Position numbers and translations under genes: made by a program
Shown: piece by piece, positions 35,233-47,700 of the stretch
How the letters are laid out: each line of letters opens with the position of its first letter
How positions within the stretch are numbered: position 1 is the first letter of the stretch
The notes under the pieces: generated by a model
Seen by the model: only the letters and a program-made list of their open reading frames with translations
The model's database searches: none
Told to the model about the DNA's origin: nothing
DNA from: Aphelocoma coerulescens
Lineage: Eukaryota; Chordata; Aves; Passeriformes; Corvidae
Length of the DNA: 64,000 nt
Assembly (NCBI RefSeq): GCF_041296385.1
Contig: NC_091015.1
Coordinates: 88,210,004 to 88,274,003, forward strand
Direction: 5' to 3'

Positions 35233-37129
35233 GGGGTTTTGTAGCTCAATATTAAGATACATATACCTTTAGCTTCTCATTTTGTTAATTCTTGTTTCAC
35301 TGATATAAAGATAATAAATGTTGTGTTTACACTTTTGCAAAATTATCTAATAGAGAATACATTTGGAATTGATGCCTCTAACATAATGAAAGTCTTCTGC
35401 TCTGCTATGGAGCAGTGATTTTAGCTGCTATCACTGCATGTTGATGAAACCTCTTTATTTTGGGATGTGCACCCCAGGGGGTAGGAGTGGGATGTCATAC
35501 CGACAAAACTCTAGCTTATGTGTTAAATGGTAAGTATTACAGCAGTGCAAGCTGGAGCTGAATCAATGCAGCTATGAAGGCAGCTATGCAGCTATGATTT
35601 TGTGCTGTGGTACTTGTTGGCTTGACTGTTTTGTCAATAGCAATAAAATATTATTTGTTCTCTCTTTCATTTAGCTACGCTTTTGCCTAATTTTGAAAAA
35701 TATCTTTTACAATTAATTCTAAAAGAATATATTAAATACTTTTTACACTTGAATAGGTCATGTGTCTCTGTTTAGCTCCTCCAAATTATATCAGCAGTGA
35801 GCATAACCATCAGTGAAACCACAGGACATTGCAGTTGAGCCTTAAAAAGATTGGTCCTTCCAATGTTGATAATTTAGCATTAAGAGAATTATTTGTTTAT
35901 TTTGTTTGATTGAAGAATTCGTTTGGAAAACGATGGAAGAAATTAACATCAAACTGATTTTTTTCAATAGCATTCTTCAATGGGAAGAAAAAAATTTTTT
36001 GTTCAGTCATTTGTTCAGAGCCCATGACACTAAATATATAATTAGTTTTGGTGCATTCATGAAAAAGCTGAGAAATTGAGGACTGGAATTACAAAGCTGC
36101 CAATAGAAAGATGATGATTTCATTCTCCATTTTATCTAGTAGGCAATTATGTAGGAGATGGAATTTCATGTTCTCCTTTGCTTAGGGTGTTCAAGCCTAT
36201 ACTTTGCACACGAAGAATATAATTAAAATGGCCAGACTATTAATGTTTAGCTGCACTTTCAGATTAAAAAATGGAGTGGCAATGATTGTTTTTGCCAGAA
36301 AAGAAGGAAAATATTCTACAGTGCAATGTTATTGTTTTGATATCTTTAGAAAGAAAATTTTTAACTCCATTTTGAAATTATTTTATCTAAAAGTTTGTTT
36401 ACTAAAGTTTATTTGCTATTTAAATTGATTTACCAGTTTCACATACAGACTAGAACAGTTCTAACAGCAACAAATACTCCGTAATTGGTGACTGAAATAT
36501 ACCCATGAGACACCCATGAAATATACCCATCAGATGACCTTATTACTTTCTATTAATGAAATATTTTATATTGAAGGGTAAAGGTGGGGTTATTTTTTCT
36601 TTTGTTAATAAGCTCTTCTCTGAAAAGGACATTTGTGGCATTATAAGCAACTGTCCTGCTTCTAGAAACTTTTGTTATTATTACAGTGGGTATGTGTCAT
36701 ATTTTCTGTATCCAGAAAGAGTAGCCAAACATCTAATATTAATTAAATTGAGAATATTTATATTTAAAATGAACTGTTTAATAGAAATGCTTTAAATTAT
36801 TGAAACAACACTGAAATTAGTGGTCAGTTATTAATAATCTATTTGACACAACTGTAGTCAGACAGCAAACTGGAAAACTTTTTTTTTAATGCAAGTTAAA
36901 AAAAAAGTATTGTGACAAGGAACTGCAAATGTATTTATTATTTTAAAGCCTTCTCAGAAAAAGATCTGGTCTTTATTTGGTGACTACATTTGCTTTGTAT
37001 CCTTAATGGAATTGTTTCCCAATGAGTAACACCTGTAAAATTTCAGAGTACAGTTCCTTAAAAATATATCTCTAGAGAAAACATTTCTTCTGAAAAGTTA
37101 TACTCCTCAGGCATTTGTGGGAGTGGGGT
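35233..37129. other. Intronic sequence without recognised mobile elements
   Basis: AT-rich DNA with small local repeats: GCAGCTATG three times near 35.57-35.60 kb, and a TGAAATATACCCAT duplication near 36.50-36.53 kb. No coding exon was recognised. Confidence 0.55.
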
Positions 37130-38350
37130 CATGAAAGCTGCTGAAGGAAAAATAGACAGGGCAGTCAAAGGAAGGAGAAAGGGGCGCAGACAAGTGTGGG
37201 AACAGTGATTGTTCATTTGTGGACACTGAAACTGTACGGGATCAGCTGCATCAAATGAACGTTCACAAGTCCATGTGTCCATTGTAAGCCTTTTGATACT
37301 GTCCTTTACAGTATCCTTCTGGAGAAGTTGCCCAGTTGTGGGATGAATGAGTTCGCAGTGCGCTGAGGGAAGAACGGCCTGAAGGACAGAGCTCAGAGGG
37401 CTGTGGTGAATGGGGTTACATCTGGCTGGTGACTGGTCACCAATGATGTTCCTCAGGTGCAATTCTAGGGCCAGTCCTGTTCCATCTGTTTATCAATGGT
37501 CTGGAGGAAGGAGTTGAATGCCCCTTTAGCCAGTTTTCTGATGATGCCAAAGTGAGAGGTGCTGTTGACACTCTTGAGGGGCAGGAGGCTTTACAGTGAC
37601 ATCTAGATAGATTGGTGCTTTTGGCTGTGGTTAATGGGATGAATTTTGACAAGTCTGTATGTCAGATTCTGCATCTAGGATGGAGTAATGTTGGACACAG
37701 GTATAAACTGGGAGGGGATTTTCTGGAGAACAGTCCCACAGAAACGGACCTGTGGGTGCTGGTCAGCAGCAGCTCAATGAGTCAGCAGTGTGTGCCCTGA
37801 TGGTCCAGAGGTTATTGATCCCACATTCTGGGGTGCATCCCCAGCCAGTCAAAAGAGGTGATTGTCCCACTGTATTCAGTGTTGGTGTGGCCTCATCTTG
37901 AGTATTGAGTGAACTTCTGGGCCCCACCATTTAAGAAAGATGTGAAGGTCTTTCAGCGTGTCCGGAGGAATGCAACAAAGTTGGTGTAATAGCTGGAAGG
38001 AATGTCCTGTGAGGAGCAGCTGAGGAGTTTGAGCTTGTCTAGTTTGCAGAGGAGGAGGCTGATGGGTGACCTCTTTGCTCTCTACAGCTTCCCAAGGAGA
38101 TGAAGGGGAGAGGTAGGTGCTGAGCTCTTCTTCTTGGTAATTACTGACAGGATGTGTGAGAATGGTACAAAACTGGCCAAGGAAAGGTTTAGACTGGGAG
38201 AGGTGGTCGATGCCCCAAGCCTGTCAGTATTGAAGAAACATTTAGATGATGACCTTAATAACATGTTTTAACTTGGTTGACCTTGAACTGTTCAAGTAGT
38301 TAGACTGGATGATCATTACAAGTCCCTTCCAACTGAAACAGTCTGTTCTA
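37130..38350 (+). mobile_element. CR1 LINE copy, partial reverse transcriptase to 3' end
   Basis: Translated blocks follow CR1 ORF2 in order: VRDQLHQMNVHKSMCP (entry to the RT domain), AFDTV...ILLEKL (RT motif A region), AVVNGVTSGW, a degenerate FSDDAKVRGAVD (the FADD catalytic motif region), KSVCQILHLGW, GHRYKLGGDFLENS, and the RRLMGDLFALYS-type end. It closes with GATGATCATTACAAGTCCC and a CTGTTCTATTCT tail. Between KSMCP and AFDTV about 100 RT residues are missing. Numerous stops and frameshifts make it non-functional. ORFs of up to 134 codons here on the minus strand are shadows. Confidence 0.93.
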
Positions 38351-38384
38351 TTCTCTTGTTTGCTCTATTCCTTCTGAATCTGAG

Positions 38385-38640
38385 AAAATGTTAAACTCCC
38401 TTGTCTATGTAAGTCCTACTGCGCTACAGGCCTTGCTAAAATGTCTGTCCTCACCCTTCTTATAGGCCTCCTTCAAGTATTGAAAGGCCACAGTAAGGTG
38501 TCCCTGGAGCCTTCTCCAGGCTGAACACTCTCAGCCTGTCCTCACAGGAGAGGTGCTTCAGTCCTCTGATAGTTTTTGCGGTCTTCTTTTGAACCCACTC
38601 CAAAAGTTCCACAGCTGGATGCAGTACACCATAAAAAAGT
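38385..38640 (-). mobile_element. CR1 LINE fragment facing the previous copy
   Basis: Read on the minus strand it gives the CR1 blocks CTGCATCCAGCTGTGGA, GCACCTCTCCTGTGAGGAC, AGGCTGAGAGTGTTCAGCC, TGGAGAAGGCTCCAGGG and TTCAATACTTGAAGGAGGCC. It is broken at both ends. Its 3' end points at the 3' end of the 37.1-kb copy, so the pair is convergent. Confidence 0.9.
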
Positions 38641-39724
38641 CATAACCATCATAAATTAGTAAATTACTAGGAAATAAATCATCATACACTAGTCTTTATT
38701 CTTTATAATACAGTCAAAAACCGATATATTAAATTTGTTGTATTTCATAGCTTCTGTCATTAACCCATTTTCTGGACTGCAGAATGCAAGAAATCCTAAG
38801 ATTTTTTCCATGAAAGATGTGCTACTTCAAGTTATGAGTTTAGTAGTCCCTAGAAACAAAGCATTTTTGAGAAAACACGGGTTTGAAATCTCGGTTCCCA
38901 ATAATAGGATTGTACTGCACTAATTCATGTAAATAGAAAAATGCAGATAGAAGGAGAGAGTACAATTTATTTATATTTTGAATTCAATATCCCTTCACAC
39001 TCTGATTTTAACCTCCAGCCAAATTAATTTCTTTCTGATAAAACTGGTGCTGTTTTTTGCATTGATTATTGACAGAATGACGACTTAAATACATTTGAAC
39101 TAAATAAGCAAATCCATTCAACAAAATTAATAACTGTTTGCTGTGTTTAAATCCTATATAATAACTCTGCTATGTTTATTGTTATTTTGTGCTGCATTTT
39201 TATTCTCAACTGCTTCTGTACCAGCATCTGCTGCTTCTGGAAAACAAAGTTCCTGGTTATCATTTCACAAGTAGCAGCTACCCAAGGGAAACAGTTAGAT
39301 TTAATCATCTCTACAGATTGTCTTCTGTTTTTAGTGTTCTAGTACTCTAGTGTTCTTTGTTTGCCCACTTGCAACATTTAAACCCTCAGTTGTTGTCTCT
39401 TTGTATGTATGTGTGCATTCCTTTATCTTGTAGCTTGTTAGTATTTTTTACATTACAATAAAACTTCACAAAGTTTTTGATTCCTGAGTGAATGGAATTG
39501 AAAGTCTATGTAAATCTTGCCTTTGACACAAGTTGCCATAATCTCTTAGAACTGAACTTACGTCTCAGACCTAAGCCTGTATGTTATTAGATATATTTTA
39601 TTTGATTTTACTTGAACCATGAATACATGAATAATTCAGTCTTTACTGAGAAGATGAAAAATAGAAAGAAAACCTATTGAACAAAGCAATCTTGAGTAAT
39701 CAAGGTATTATAAAACCCTTCTGG
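38641..39724. other. Intronic sequence without recognised features
   Basis: AT-rich DNA. Nothing was recognised between the two minus-strand CR1 segments. Confidence 0.55.
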
Positions 39725-40760
39725 ATTAGTGGTCCATCTAGCCCAGTATCCTGCCTCTGACAACGTCAGTAGGGATGATAGTGTCAGTAGAGTAACTTGG
39801 GCACCTTTTGCTCCTTTACTTTCACAGCATCCAGAATAGTTAGTTGTATTAGGGTTGTAAGGGTTTGTCACCTTGCCTAGTCTTTACACTATCCTTTTAT
39901 GAATCTATTGTCTGTAATTTGGCCATTTCTGAACTTGTTAGTACTACTCTGTGGTAACAAGTTCCATAAGTTCACTACCTTCATTTTAAAGAAGTAATTT
40001 CTACCTCTTTCAAACCAGCCTCTCTTAGGAGTTTCATTTGTTGTCTTCAATTATAATGTTGTTAATTTGCTGAATAACAGTTTAGTGTTTATTTTATCTT
40101 ACATTTTATTACCCAGAAGAACTTACTGTTATTTTCGGACTTTGAGATTTCAGTGAACACTCCTTTGTCTTTGATAGAAATACTGAATAATAGTACAGTA
40201 AAAAAGCAGACAGAATGATGTAACAATCCTGGTTTTCTTGCAGCAAAATGCATTAGCTTCCTCATTCATAAACCTTGAGTGTATCTTCCTGCAGTTCTCA
40301 GTCAATAGATCAAAGAATGTGAGCCTCTCTAGTTCCTCCTTGTAAAGTACTAAACAATCAATCTACTGGTTCATTTCTGTTCCTGACTTAACTCTGCTTG
40401 GACTGCAAGTTGTGTGTTTTTATACTTGAAGGCCAGAACTTCTTAGTACTCAAGATGTGCACACATTAGGATTTAATGAGTGGCACAATGTCATCCTCTC
40501 TTCTTAATACACATCCAAATGTATTTACCATTTCATTCTTTTTTCAATTGCCATTATTCCTGTGATCTAAAACTGCCAGCATTAACTGAAACCTTTGTTT
40601 TCCTTATTTTTAACCACCAGTATGCATAGACAAAGTTTAGGTAATTTTTCTCTAGTGTATTACTGGACCTTTCTCTACATTGAATCTCATCTTTCACCTT
40701 TCTGACCAGTTTTTTTTTTTAAGCTTTTTACAGAATTTCTTGCAGGAGTTGGTATTCTGT
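39725..40760 (-). mobile_element. Ancient amniote CR1 LINE copy, 3' part
   Basis: This copy belongs to an older CR1 lineage well known from turtles and crocodilians. Blocks appear in the right order: GGTCCATCTAGCCCAGTATC (39731), an AACAAGTTCCATAAGTTCAC block (39957), AAGAAGTAATTTCTACCTC, a GAGTTTCATTTGTTGTC block, GGCCAGAACTTCTTAGTACT with CAAGATGTG (40431), and an ACATTGAATCTCATCTTTCAC block (40676) followed by TTTCTGACCAG. Divergence is high throughout, as expected of an old insertion. It may continue a little beyond 40760 but I cannot follow it. Confidence 0.85.
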
Positions 40761-43489
40761 GAACTTTTTAGTTTCTAATGCCAGCAACTTGGCTCCATTA
40801 CTATTAAAATATAGCCTGATGAGTCTGCCCAGGTTTCTCTTGTCTCAAAAGGTTCCCTGGTTCCTGTTTGCAAAATTCTTCCTCTCTACACTGCACTATC
40901 ATCCGCATAGTGAGACCATAAGTCCCTACCTGCATCTCAGGTTTTATATATCAACATGGCAATTTTCCACGGAGACCCTGGACTTGAGTTTCCTTGCTGT
41001 GAAGCCATGAGCAATCCACCAGAGCATCCCTCTTGCAGTTTTCTACATCCCTGATAGAAACATGAAGTATGCTTACTGGGTCCTCCCTTTTACCTCCCAG
41101 CTCTCTTGACATATTAGGAGACCAGTGTAGCACTTACACCTAGCATTACACCTACACAGTCAACTTGTAATCTCTCAGATGTCACAAAAATAATTACCTA
41201 TGTATATAATAGTTAAATCTTTCCACTGCCACTATGTGCCTCTTTTTATTTCTCTGAAGTGCTTCTCTATGGAGGGAACAACCTGCAAGAAAGAAAAGAA
41301 AATCAATTTCAGTGTCAGAGCAGGTCTTGACCACTGGGTTAATAATCCCTTTTTCTCAGCTAGGTGCCCTCAGTTGCTGAGACTCCTGTACTCCGTGGTA
41401 AGAACTTCAGTCCACTGCTGCTGTAAAAGAGAAATTGTTCTACCATATTCCTGCAAACCTCAGCTATTGACCTTCGAGGTTTTCTTAGCTGTTCCAGGGA
41501 GGTACAATAGCAACAGATGTTGAGTAACCATGGTCAGGATACTGGGTCTTTATATGATCCTCTTGCAAAAACTTACCAGTGGATTGAAGAAGCTGTGTAA
41601 TGACCACTGAATACTGCTTAATGCTGACAAACAGAGTGGGAAATGACAGAGAGAATGGACCCTGACAGAGTGATGTGGAACTCTTGACAAATTGACATAG
41701 GCTAAAATACCATTGATTGTAAATAACTGTTCAAATACATCTTTCTTTGTCTGAGCTAGTCAGCCTCAAATCCTTTTTTGTTTTGGGGAAATGGGAATTT
41801 CTGTGAGTTCTCATTTCATTGAAACATCTAAAGGATCCTAGCACTATCTAGTTCTCTTAGTTTGATAGAAAATCTAGACAACCAGCTCAACCATAGTTAT
41901 TGCAGGTATTTAAAGTTAAATCAGATGAGTGCACAAATGCCCAGCTAACATAGAGAGGAGAATTACAATAGGCTTTAGCATGCATTGGTCCATACTTTGT
42001 TTCAGTAACAGGTGTATTTTCATTTTATTGAAGTATAATATTTTTCGCTTCAAAATTTGCTGAAGAAATTCAAACCCTATTCATAAAAAATACCTCAGAG
42101 ATATACCTTGGAACAGCTCACAGTCTTTATCCTTTAACAGTCTTTAATGTGTACTTTAAAAAAAAAAATTACTTCCTTATAGATCACATTTTACTGGATC
42201 TCAAAGAATGAATGAGTAACATGGATCTCCAGCCTGCTCTTTTTTAGCAAACAAAGCTCATAGTTTCTCTTTTTCCATGGCTTTTCTAGAACTTTACAGT
42301 TCATCTTTCTACACTTTTAGAAATTTTAATATGACCTAGATGATAACCAAATTAAATAATTTAATTAAATAATTTAATAATTTAACTATGAGAACTGCTT
42401 GCCTCTTCCACATTTACTTGTTTTACACAGAAAAATGTATACTTTTGAAAGGCTTTAGAAAATGCCTATTAGCAATGCCAAAGGAAAAAATGTTTAAAAG
42501 CTTAAAATTGTTCTCTTTCATGCCCACGTTGATGAATCCGTGGAGCATTCAAATCCTCAATAACATAAACCTTCCAGCATAGCTTACATTTTTTCCTTTG
42601 AATCCATTTTTCCTTCTCTAATAGAAAGCTTTTCTTCTGAAACTGTTATTTTTATATGTTCATCTAGTTAAATATATCCTTCTGTGTCATTGGAACTCGG
42701 TCTTGACACCTTTTATGGTTAGTTGAGGGAAATGGGTACTTCTGACATTTTTGCCCCATTGGAAAGTCTACAGCATCCCAAAAGCATGTAGTTCTCTTCA
42801 TCAGTTGAGAAGATATTTCACTGGTTAGGAGATGGCATGATTACATATCTGAATGAGAACATAGAAGTTACCTCTTATCACACCTGTATAAATATCTTCC
42901 AAGATGCTACATTTTTGTAATAAAGTTCTAAGTTGAAATTTACTGTTTGAAAAAAAAACCCAAAAAATAATCAGTACTGTGTATAATACAGAGGTTACAA
43001 AACATTAACAGTAGAAACTTAGAACATAATGGCAATTGGAGGATATATAGGGCACTGTTGACAGTGATACATAGTAACACTTCCCCTAACAAAATCTTTC
43101 ATTAAATGACTATAAGACACATTATAATAATCTTCCTACTTTGTTTGACCTTGGTGTATCCTCAGCTTGAGTCTTGTACTAGGTTCTTGGTACTCAAAAA
43201 ATGATGGAGTCTAGAAGGGTCCAGCAAAGCTAACAAGTATGATAATGACTTTGGGGAAAATTTGCTATAAAGACACATAGAGAGCCTTGTCCTTGTTTGC
43301 TAAGAAGGAATTGACTGGGAAAATAAATCACAAGAGTCCTCAAATATCCAACAAAGGACTGTAGCAAAAAGAAAATTGCTTTCTGTGTCTGTTGTATATG
43401 GGAGTGTTAATTAATGTGGATTGCCAGATTTCATATTATGACATCCTTTATTTAGATTAGCTCTAAGGAAGATTTTATTTTTTTTTGCA
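40761..43489. other. Intronic sequence without recognised features
   Basis: AT-rich DNA with a simple AATTTAATTAAATAATTTAA patch at about 42349-42385. Frames of up to 107 codons (41200-41523) have no recognisable domain. Confidence 0.5.
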
Positions 43490-43672
43490 ATGGGGTTGGT
43501 CGAACACTGACACAGGTTGCACAGACAGGTGCTGGATGCCTCATCCCTGGAAGCATTCAAGGTTAGGTTGGACAGGATCTGAATGAAGACATCCCCATTC
43601 ATTGCATGGGGCTTGGACTAGATGGCCTATAAAATGTCCCTTCCAATCCAAGCTGTTCTATGGTTCTATGAG
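43490..43672 (+). mobile_element. CR1 LINE fragment, 3' end
   Basis: The terminal CR1 blocks are present: GGATGCCTCATCCCTGGAAG, CATTCAAGGTTAGGTTGGAC, GGGGCTTGGACTAGATGGCC, ATGTCCCTTCCAATCCAAG and TTCTATGGTTCTATGAG. It is a 5'-truncated copy of about 180 bp in sense with the host gene. Confidence 0.94.
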
Positions 43673-44061
43673 TTTAAAATAGGCAAAAGCCACAAAGAAA
43701 CGAACAAACACACAAACAAGAAAAGCAAAACAAAAATCAAATAGACAAAAATTCAAAGCCAACCCCTGCAACACCTTAGGTTTTACAGGAAAGTGAAAAT
43801 CCTCTCAGCCAAACAGTACCCAAGTTATCCATGTTATTCAAAAGGGTTTGGAACCTTTAAGTTTCTATGATCAGGTCAAATAACCTCTGGTAAAAATACT
43901 TGATATGAGTTTCTTTAATTTTCATGTGGGAACATGGGACCTTACTGATGTGTGGTGGTGAGGGATGCGGTGTGAGGCTGCAACTGGGGTGATTGAACTC
44001 CCTGTGTCAGGGCTGCTTCCAGCATGGAAGACAAACCTTCACCTGCTCTGTTAGTCCAAGG

Positions 44062-44100
44062 TGTCGTGGTTTAACCCCAGCTGGCAACCAAGCAATGCTC
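44062..44100 (-). mobile_element. Tip of an avian ERVL LTR
   Basis: A short piece, GTCGTGGTTTAACCCCAGCT followed by GGCAACCAAGC, is the terminal motif of the ERVL LTR family also present at 20.5 kb. Only about 40 bp survive, so it is a broken end that lies next to a CR1 copy. Confidence 0.65.
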
Positions 44101-44199
44101 AGCTGCTTCAAGACACAGCCCCATGTTAGCTACCATGATGAAAATTTAATGTTCCCCAGATTAAACCAGCACACAAGCTCAAAGTGATGCTAGTGGGGA

Positions 44200-44577
44200 A
44201 ACTGCAGAACAAGCTACCTAGCTGAAGTTGTTTACTCTGGAGAAAAGAAAGCTGAGGGGAGACCTTGTCACTCTCTACAACTACCTGAAAGAAGGTTGTA
44301 GCAAGGTGTGAGTCAGTCTCTTCTTCCAAGTAACAAAAAATAGAACAAAAGGAAATGGCCTCAAGTTGCACAAGGGGAGATTTAGAGTGGATATTAAGAA
44401 AAAATTCTTCGCTGGAATGGCCACCAAGCATTAAGTCACCTACTCTGGATGTATTTTAAAAACATGTAGGTGTGGCACTTAGGGACATGGTTTAGTGGTA
44501 GACTTGGCAGTGCTAACTTCATGGTTGAACCTACTGTTCTTAGAGGTCTTTTCCAACCAAAATGATTCCGTGATTTT
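44200..44577 (+). mobile_element. CR1 LINE fragment, 3' end
   Basis: CR1 blocks in order: TGGAGAAAAGAAAGCTGAGG, GGAGACCTTGTCACTCTCTA, CAACTACCTGAAAGAAGGTT, TTTAGAGTGGATATTAAGAA, AAATTCTTCGC, then TAGAGGTCTTTTCCAACC and ATGATTCCGTGATTTT at the end. A middle part of the 3' UTR is diverged. The 5' limit is approximate because of the adjoining LTR fragment. Confidence 0.9.
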
Positions 44578-44664
44578 AGTACTTGGAGAATAAAGCAGTA
44601 GCAAAGAGGCATTCTGCTACAAATGTTAAAAAACCCAATAGTTGCAATGCAGAAACTATGAAGA

Positions 44665-44667
<3 letters not shown>

Positions 44668-44711
<44 letters not shown>

Positions 44712-44713
44712 GT
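44668..44713. repeat. (TA)n then (TATG)n microsatellite
   Basis: About sixteen TA units pass directly into TATG/GTAT units. It is typical of a polymorphic compound microsatellite. Confidence 0.95.
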
Positions 44714-47700
44714 CTTGTACTGAAAGTGGCATGCTCTTTACAGAAGTATTTTCTGCTGACATTTAGATAAACTTTTTTAAATGTATCACTAAATATGACA
44801 GTAATGTCGGCATTAATAGGAGAAAAGAACAACATTAATGAAAAAATTTGAGGACAACATATTAAAATTCTAAGAAAGTTACAGAGAATAGAATAGAAAG
44901 TACATTAGTAAATTAAATTAATTCAACAATACATTATTTGTTGTATGCACTGTACATAGCTTGATAGTAGCGGTGCTTTTTGCAATGATGAAGCAACACA
45001 TGAAATGGCAGCATTAAAAATGAGAAAGAGGCTACTCACATGTGTAATGCCACAAAGTGTACCATAGTTCCTCCAGGGTTATCTGAGCTGTCATAAAGAA
45101 TACAGGAAAAATTTTAATTGGAATAAATATTTCAACTGCTCACAGTATGAGTGATGTCTCTATACTGAGGGTTTTCTTGCAGAAGCCCAGTTTTGCTGTT
45201 GAACAGACTGAAGCCCACCAGCCTACAGTGTTACACACCTTGCCATATACCAGTAAAAGCAGGATAGGAAGGGAAATTTAAGATATTTTATGTCTCTATT
45301 GATCATATTTTTATTTCAATTCTATGATATGGCTACGTAAATAATTTAATAGATAGCTTCTAAGAAAAACTGGTGTATTCTGTCAATAGGCATTTTAAAA
45401 ATAGTTCGTAAATCTATGTTTGTTTCCGTTTTCTCAGTAATGCTTTGTGTTCACAGTAATAAAATAATTTTTCTGTCAGCATGGTGGAAAAACGAAAGAT
45501 CCATCAAGTAGTTTTACACCCTGAGATTGTCAATTTGCTGATTATTTACTAGAGAACAAACCTTCACTGGCAAAAAGAATAGGACCAGTAAGCTGTACTG
45601 TCCTCTTTAGCTAATCTATCCAAGATGTATGTATTTACCAGTAATAACAACACAAAAGTAAAAATCGCAGTATTTTAATACTGAGTCATTTTTCCTTTAC
45701 ATCAAGGGAGATGATTTATTTAGACTTATTGTCTGATTTTCTAAGTGGACATCCCTGCATGTAAAGAATTTGTTCCTGGCCGTGAATGTGTCAAGTAGCC
45801 AGTTCTCAAGGAGATGGAGCCTCATCTGACTAAGAAAAGTGTTTTCTTAAGATAAAGATTCCCACTCTGTCAGTTCATATCTTATCATATCTTAGAAAAC
45901 TAAAGGAAAATAAATAAACAAATGGAAACAACAACAACAAAAATCAAACAATGAACAAGAAACAAATTGTGGGGCATTAGGTCCCTGTAAACAAGAAGAT
46001 CAGTGCAGCACAGTGTCTATCCAGGAAGCAGCCTGACATAAATGTACCTTGCAAGCTATTTGTACTAAGAATAAATTTACTGCCAACTGTTGATGTGGGT
46101 GGCATCCACTTCATAGTTAAGCAATCAATCACACAGACTTTTCATATCCCTTGTTTTTGCATACCTGCAGATGTTCACATAGAAAACACAAAGATGTAAG
46201 GATTTTAATCCTATTATAGTTTTTCACAGTTACCATTTCACACTTCCATACTTATGTAAAGGTTTATAAAGGGTACTCCTTAAAAATATCAAAAGGAAGG
46301 AAAAGAAGTATGTTGAGACTTGTGTGTATATATATATATGTGTGTATGTAAAGAACAGATACAATGGCTCTAAATAGAATGGAATGTAATTACAGGATTT
46401 CCATGCAGGAGTGTTCGGGACTAAAATGAATGAACAGAGCTTGTGTATAAATTGAAATTCGTTACTTGTTTTACTGATTCATTCAGATTAGTGAACATCA
46501 TTTCTGACAGAATATAAAAAATCTTACCAAAAAAAAAGGCATAGCAGTATCTCCCTCCTTGTTCCACTGCAGCAAACCCCCTTTGAATATATAAATATTC
46601 ACTACTGCAGAAAAATCAAATCTATCCTTGGGGCTTGGGAATACTCTGTGTCATTCAGAAGAATCCTTTTCTGGCAGACACCTGAAGTTGTGTCAAAGCT
46701 CTTTTATCTAGGACAGTGGTCACAGTAATATGGGGCCTCTGGGATAGAAGAAAGGAGAATGAAGGGGGAATTATGGAGCTCCATAAACCATTGCTTATTT
46801 TTGAAATATGCCAAAAATGGCACATTTACACTTCCTTTGGATACGGTCTTCTTTTTTCTCCCCTGTGACATTTTTCAAGACTATCTAACATTTTCAGAAT
46901 TTTTAAGTTGTTTTGGCTCTGCTGATATTCCATTACTGGGATAGTAATATACCGTGTTCATAAGGGGAAACTACACCAAATGCAAAAATAACATATACAA
47001 AATTATTATACAAAGGTTTCTGAAATTTGCTGTCTTTTCTGTGTTTTTCTGTCTGCTAAATTTGTAGTTATTTGGGTGTCTTTTTGACCTGTATCAGGAT
47101 ATTTAGTATATTTTTTGTATTAGAAATAATTTTATTGTTCATAGTTTAGATAACCCAAGTGAGGTAGATGTTCTTTTAAAAATAGTCAGTCAAAGGTGGA
47201 CTGGTTTACTTCCTTATATAACAATGAATTTAAACATGTACAATGTGAGTGGATCATATATAAAAGCTATCCCCGAGTGTGGCACTTAAGGACCCAGGAG
47301 AAGAAAGGAATCCATATTCTATCTCTTGCCCTTCCTACCAAGATAAGGAATGGAGCAGTGGTATTTCTTTCCCTTTATTTAAGAGAGAGTGGAGATTGAA
47401 GAACATCATTCATGGAACCTGCCAATGACAATCTCATTAAGTGTTATTATATAGAAGTGACTGCAAGAAAATGGCTTCTGGCAAGAAGTAAAGATGTAGG
47501 CCTTGTTTGGAAGAAAGGAATTCAGAGAAGCAGTGCTCAAATATTTCCTCTCTTGACCAATAGAATATTGGTCTTCACAGTGTAATTATGAAATCAGTGT
47601 CCTAGAGAAGTTAACATCCAAGGCAAGTTTATGTAAAAAGGCTTTGCAGCATTTTATATGCATCAGCAGAGCTACATTTGGTTCATGTAGCATTCAGTCA

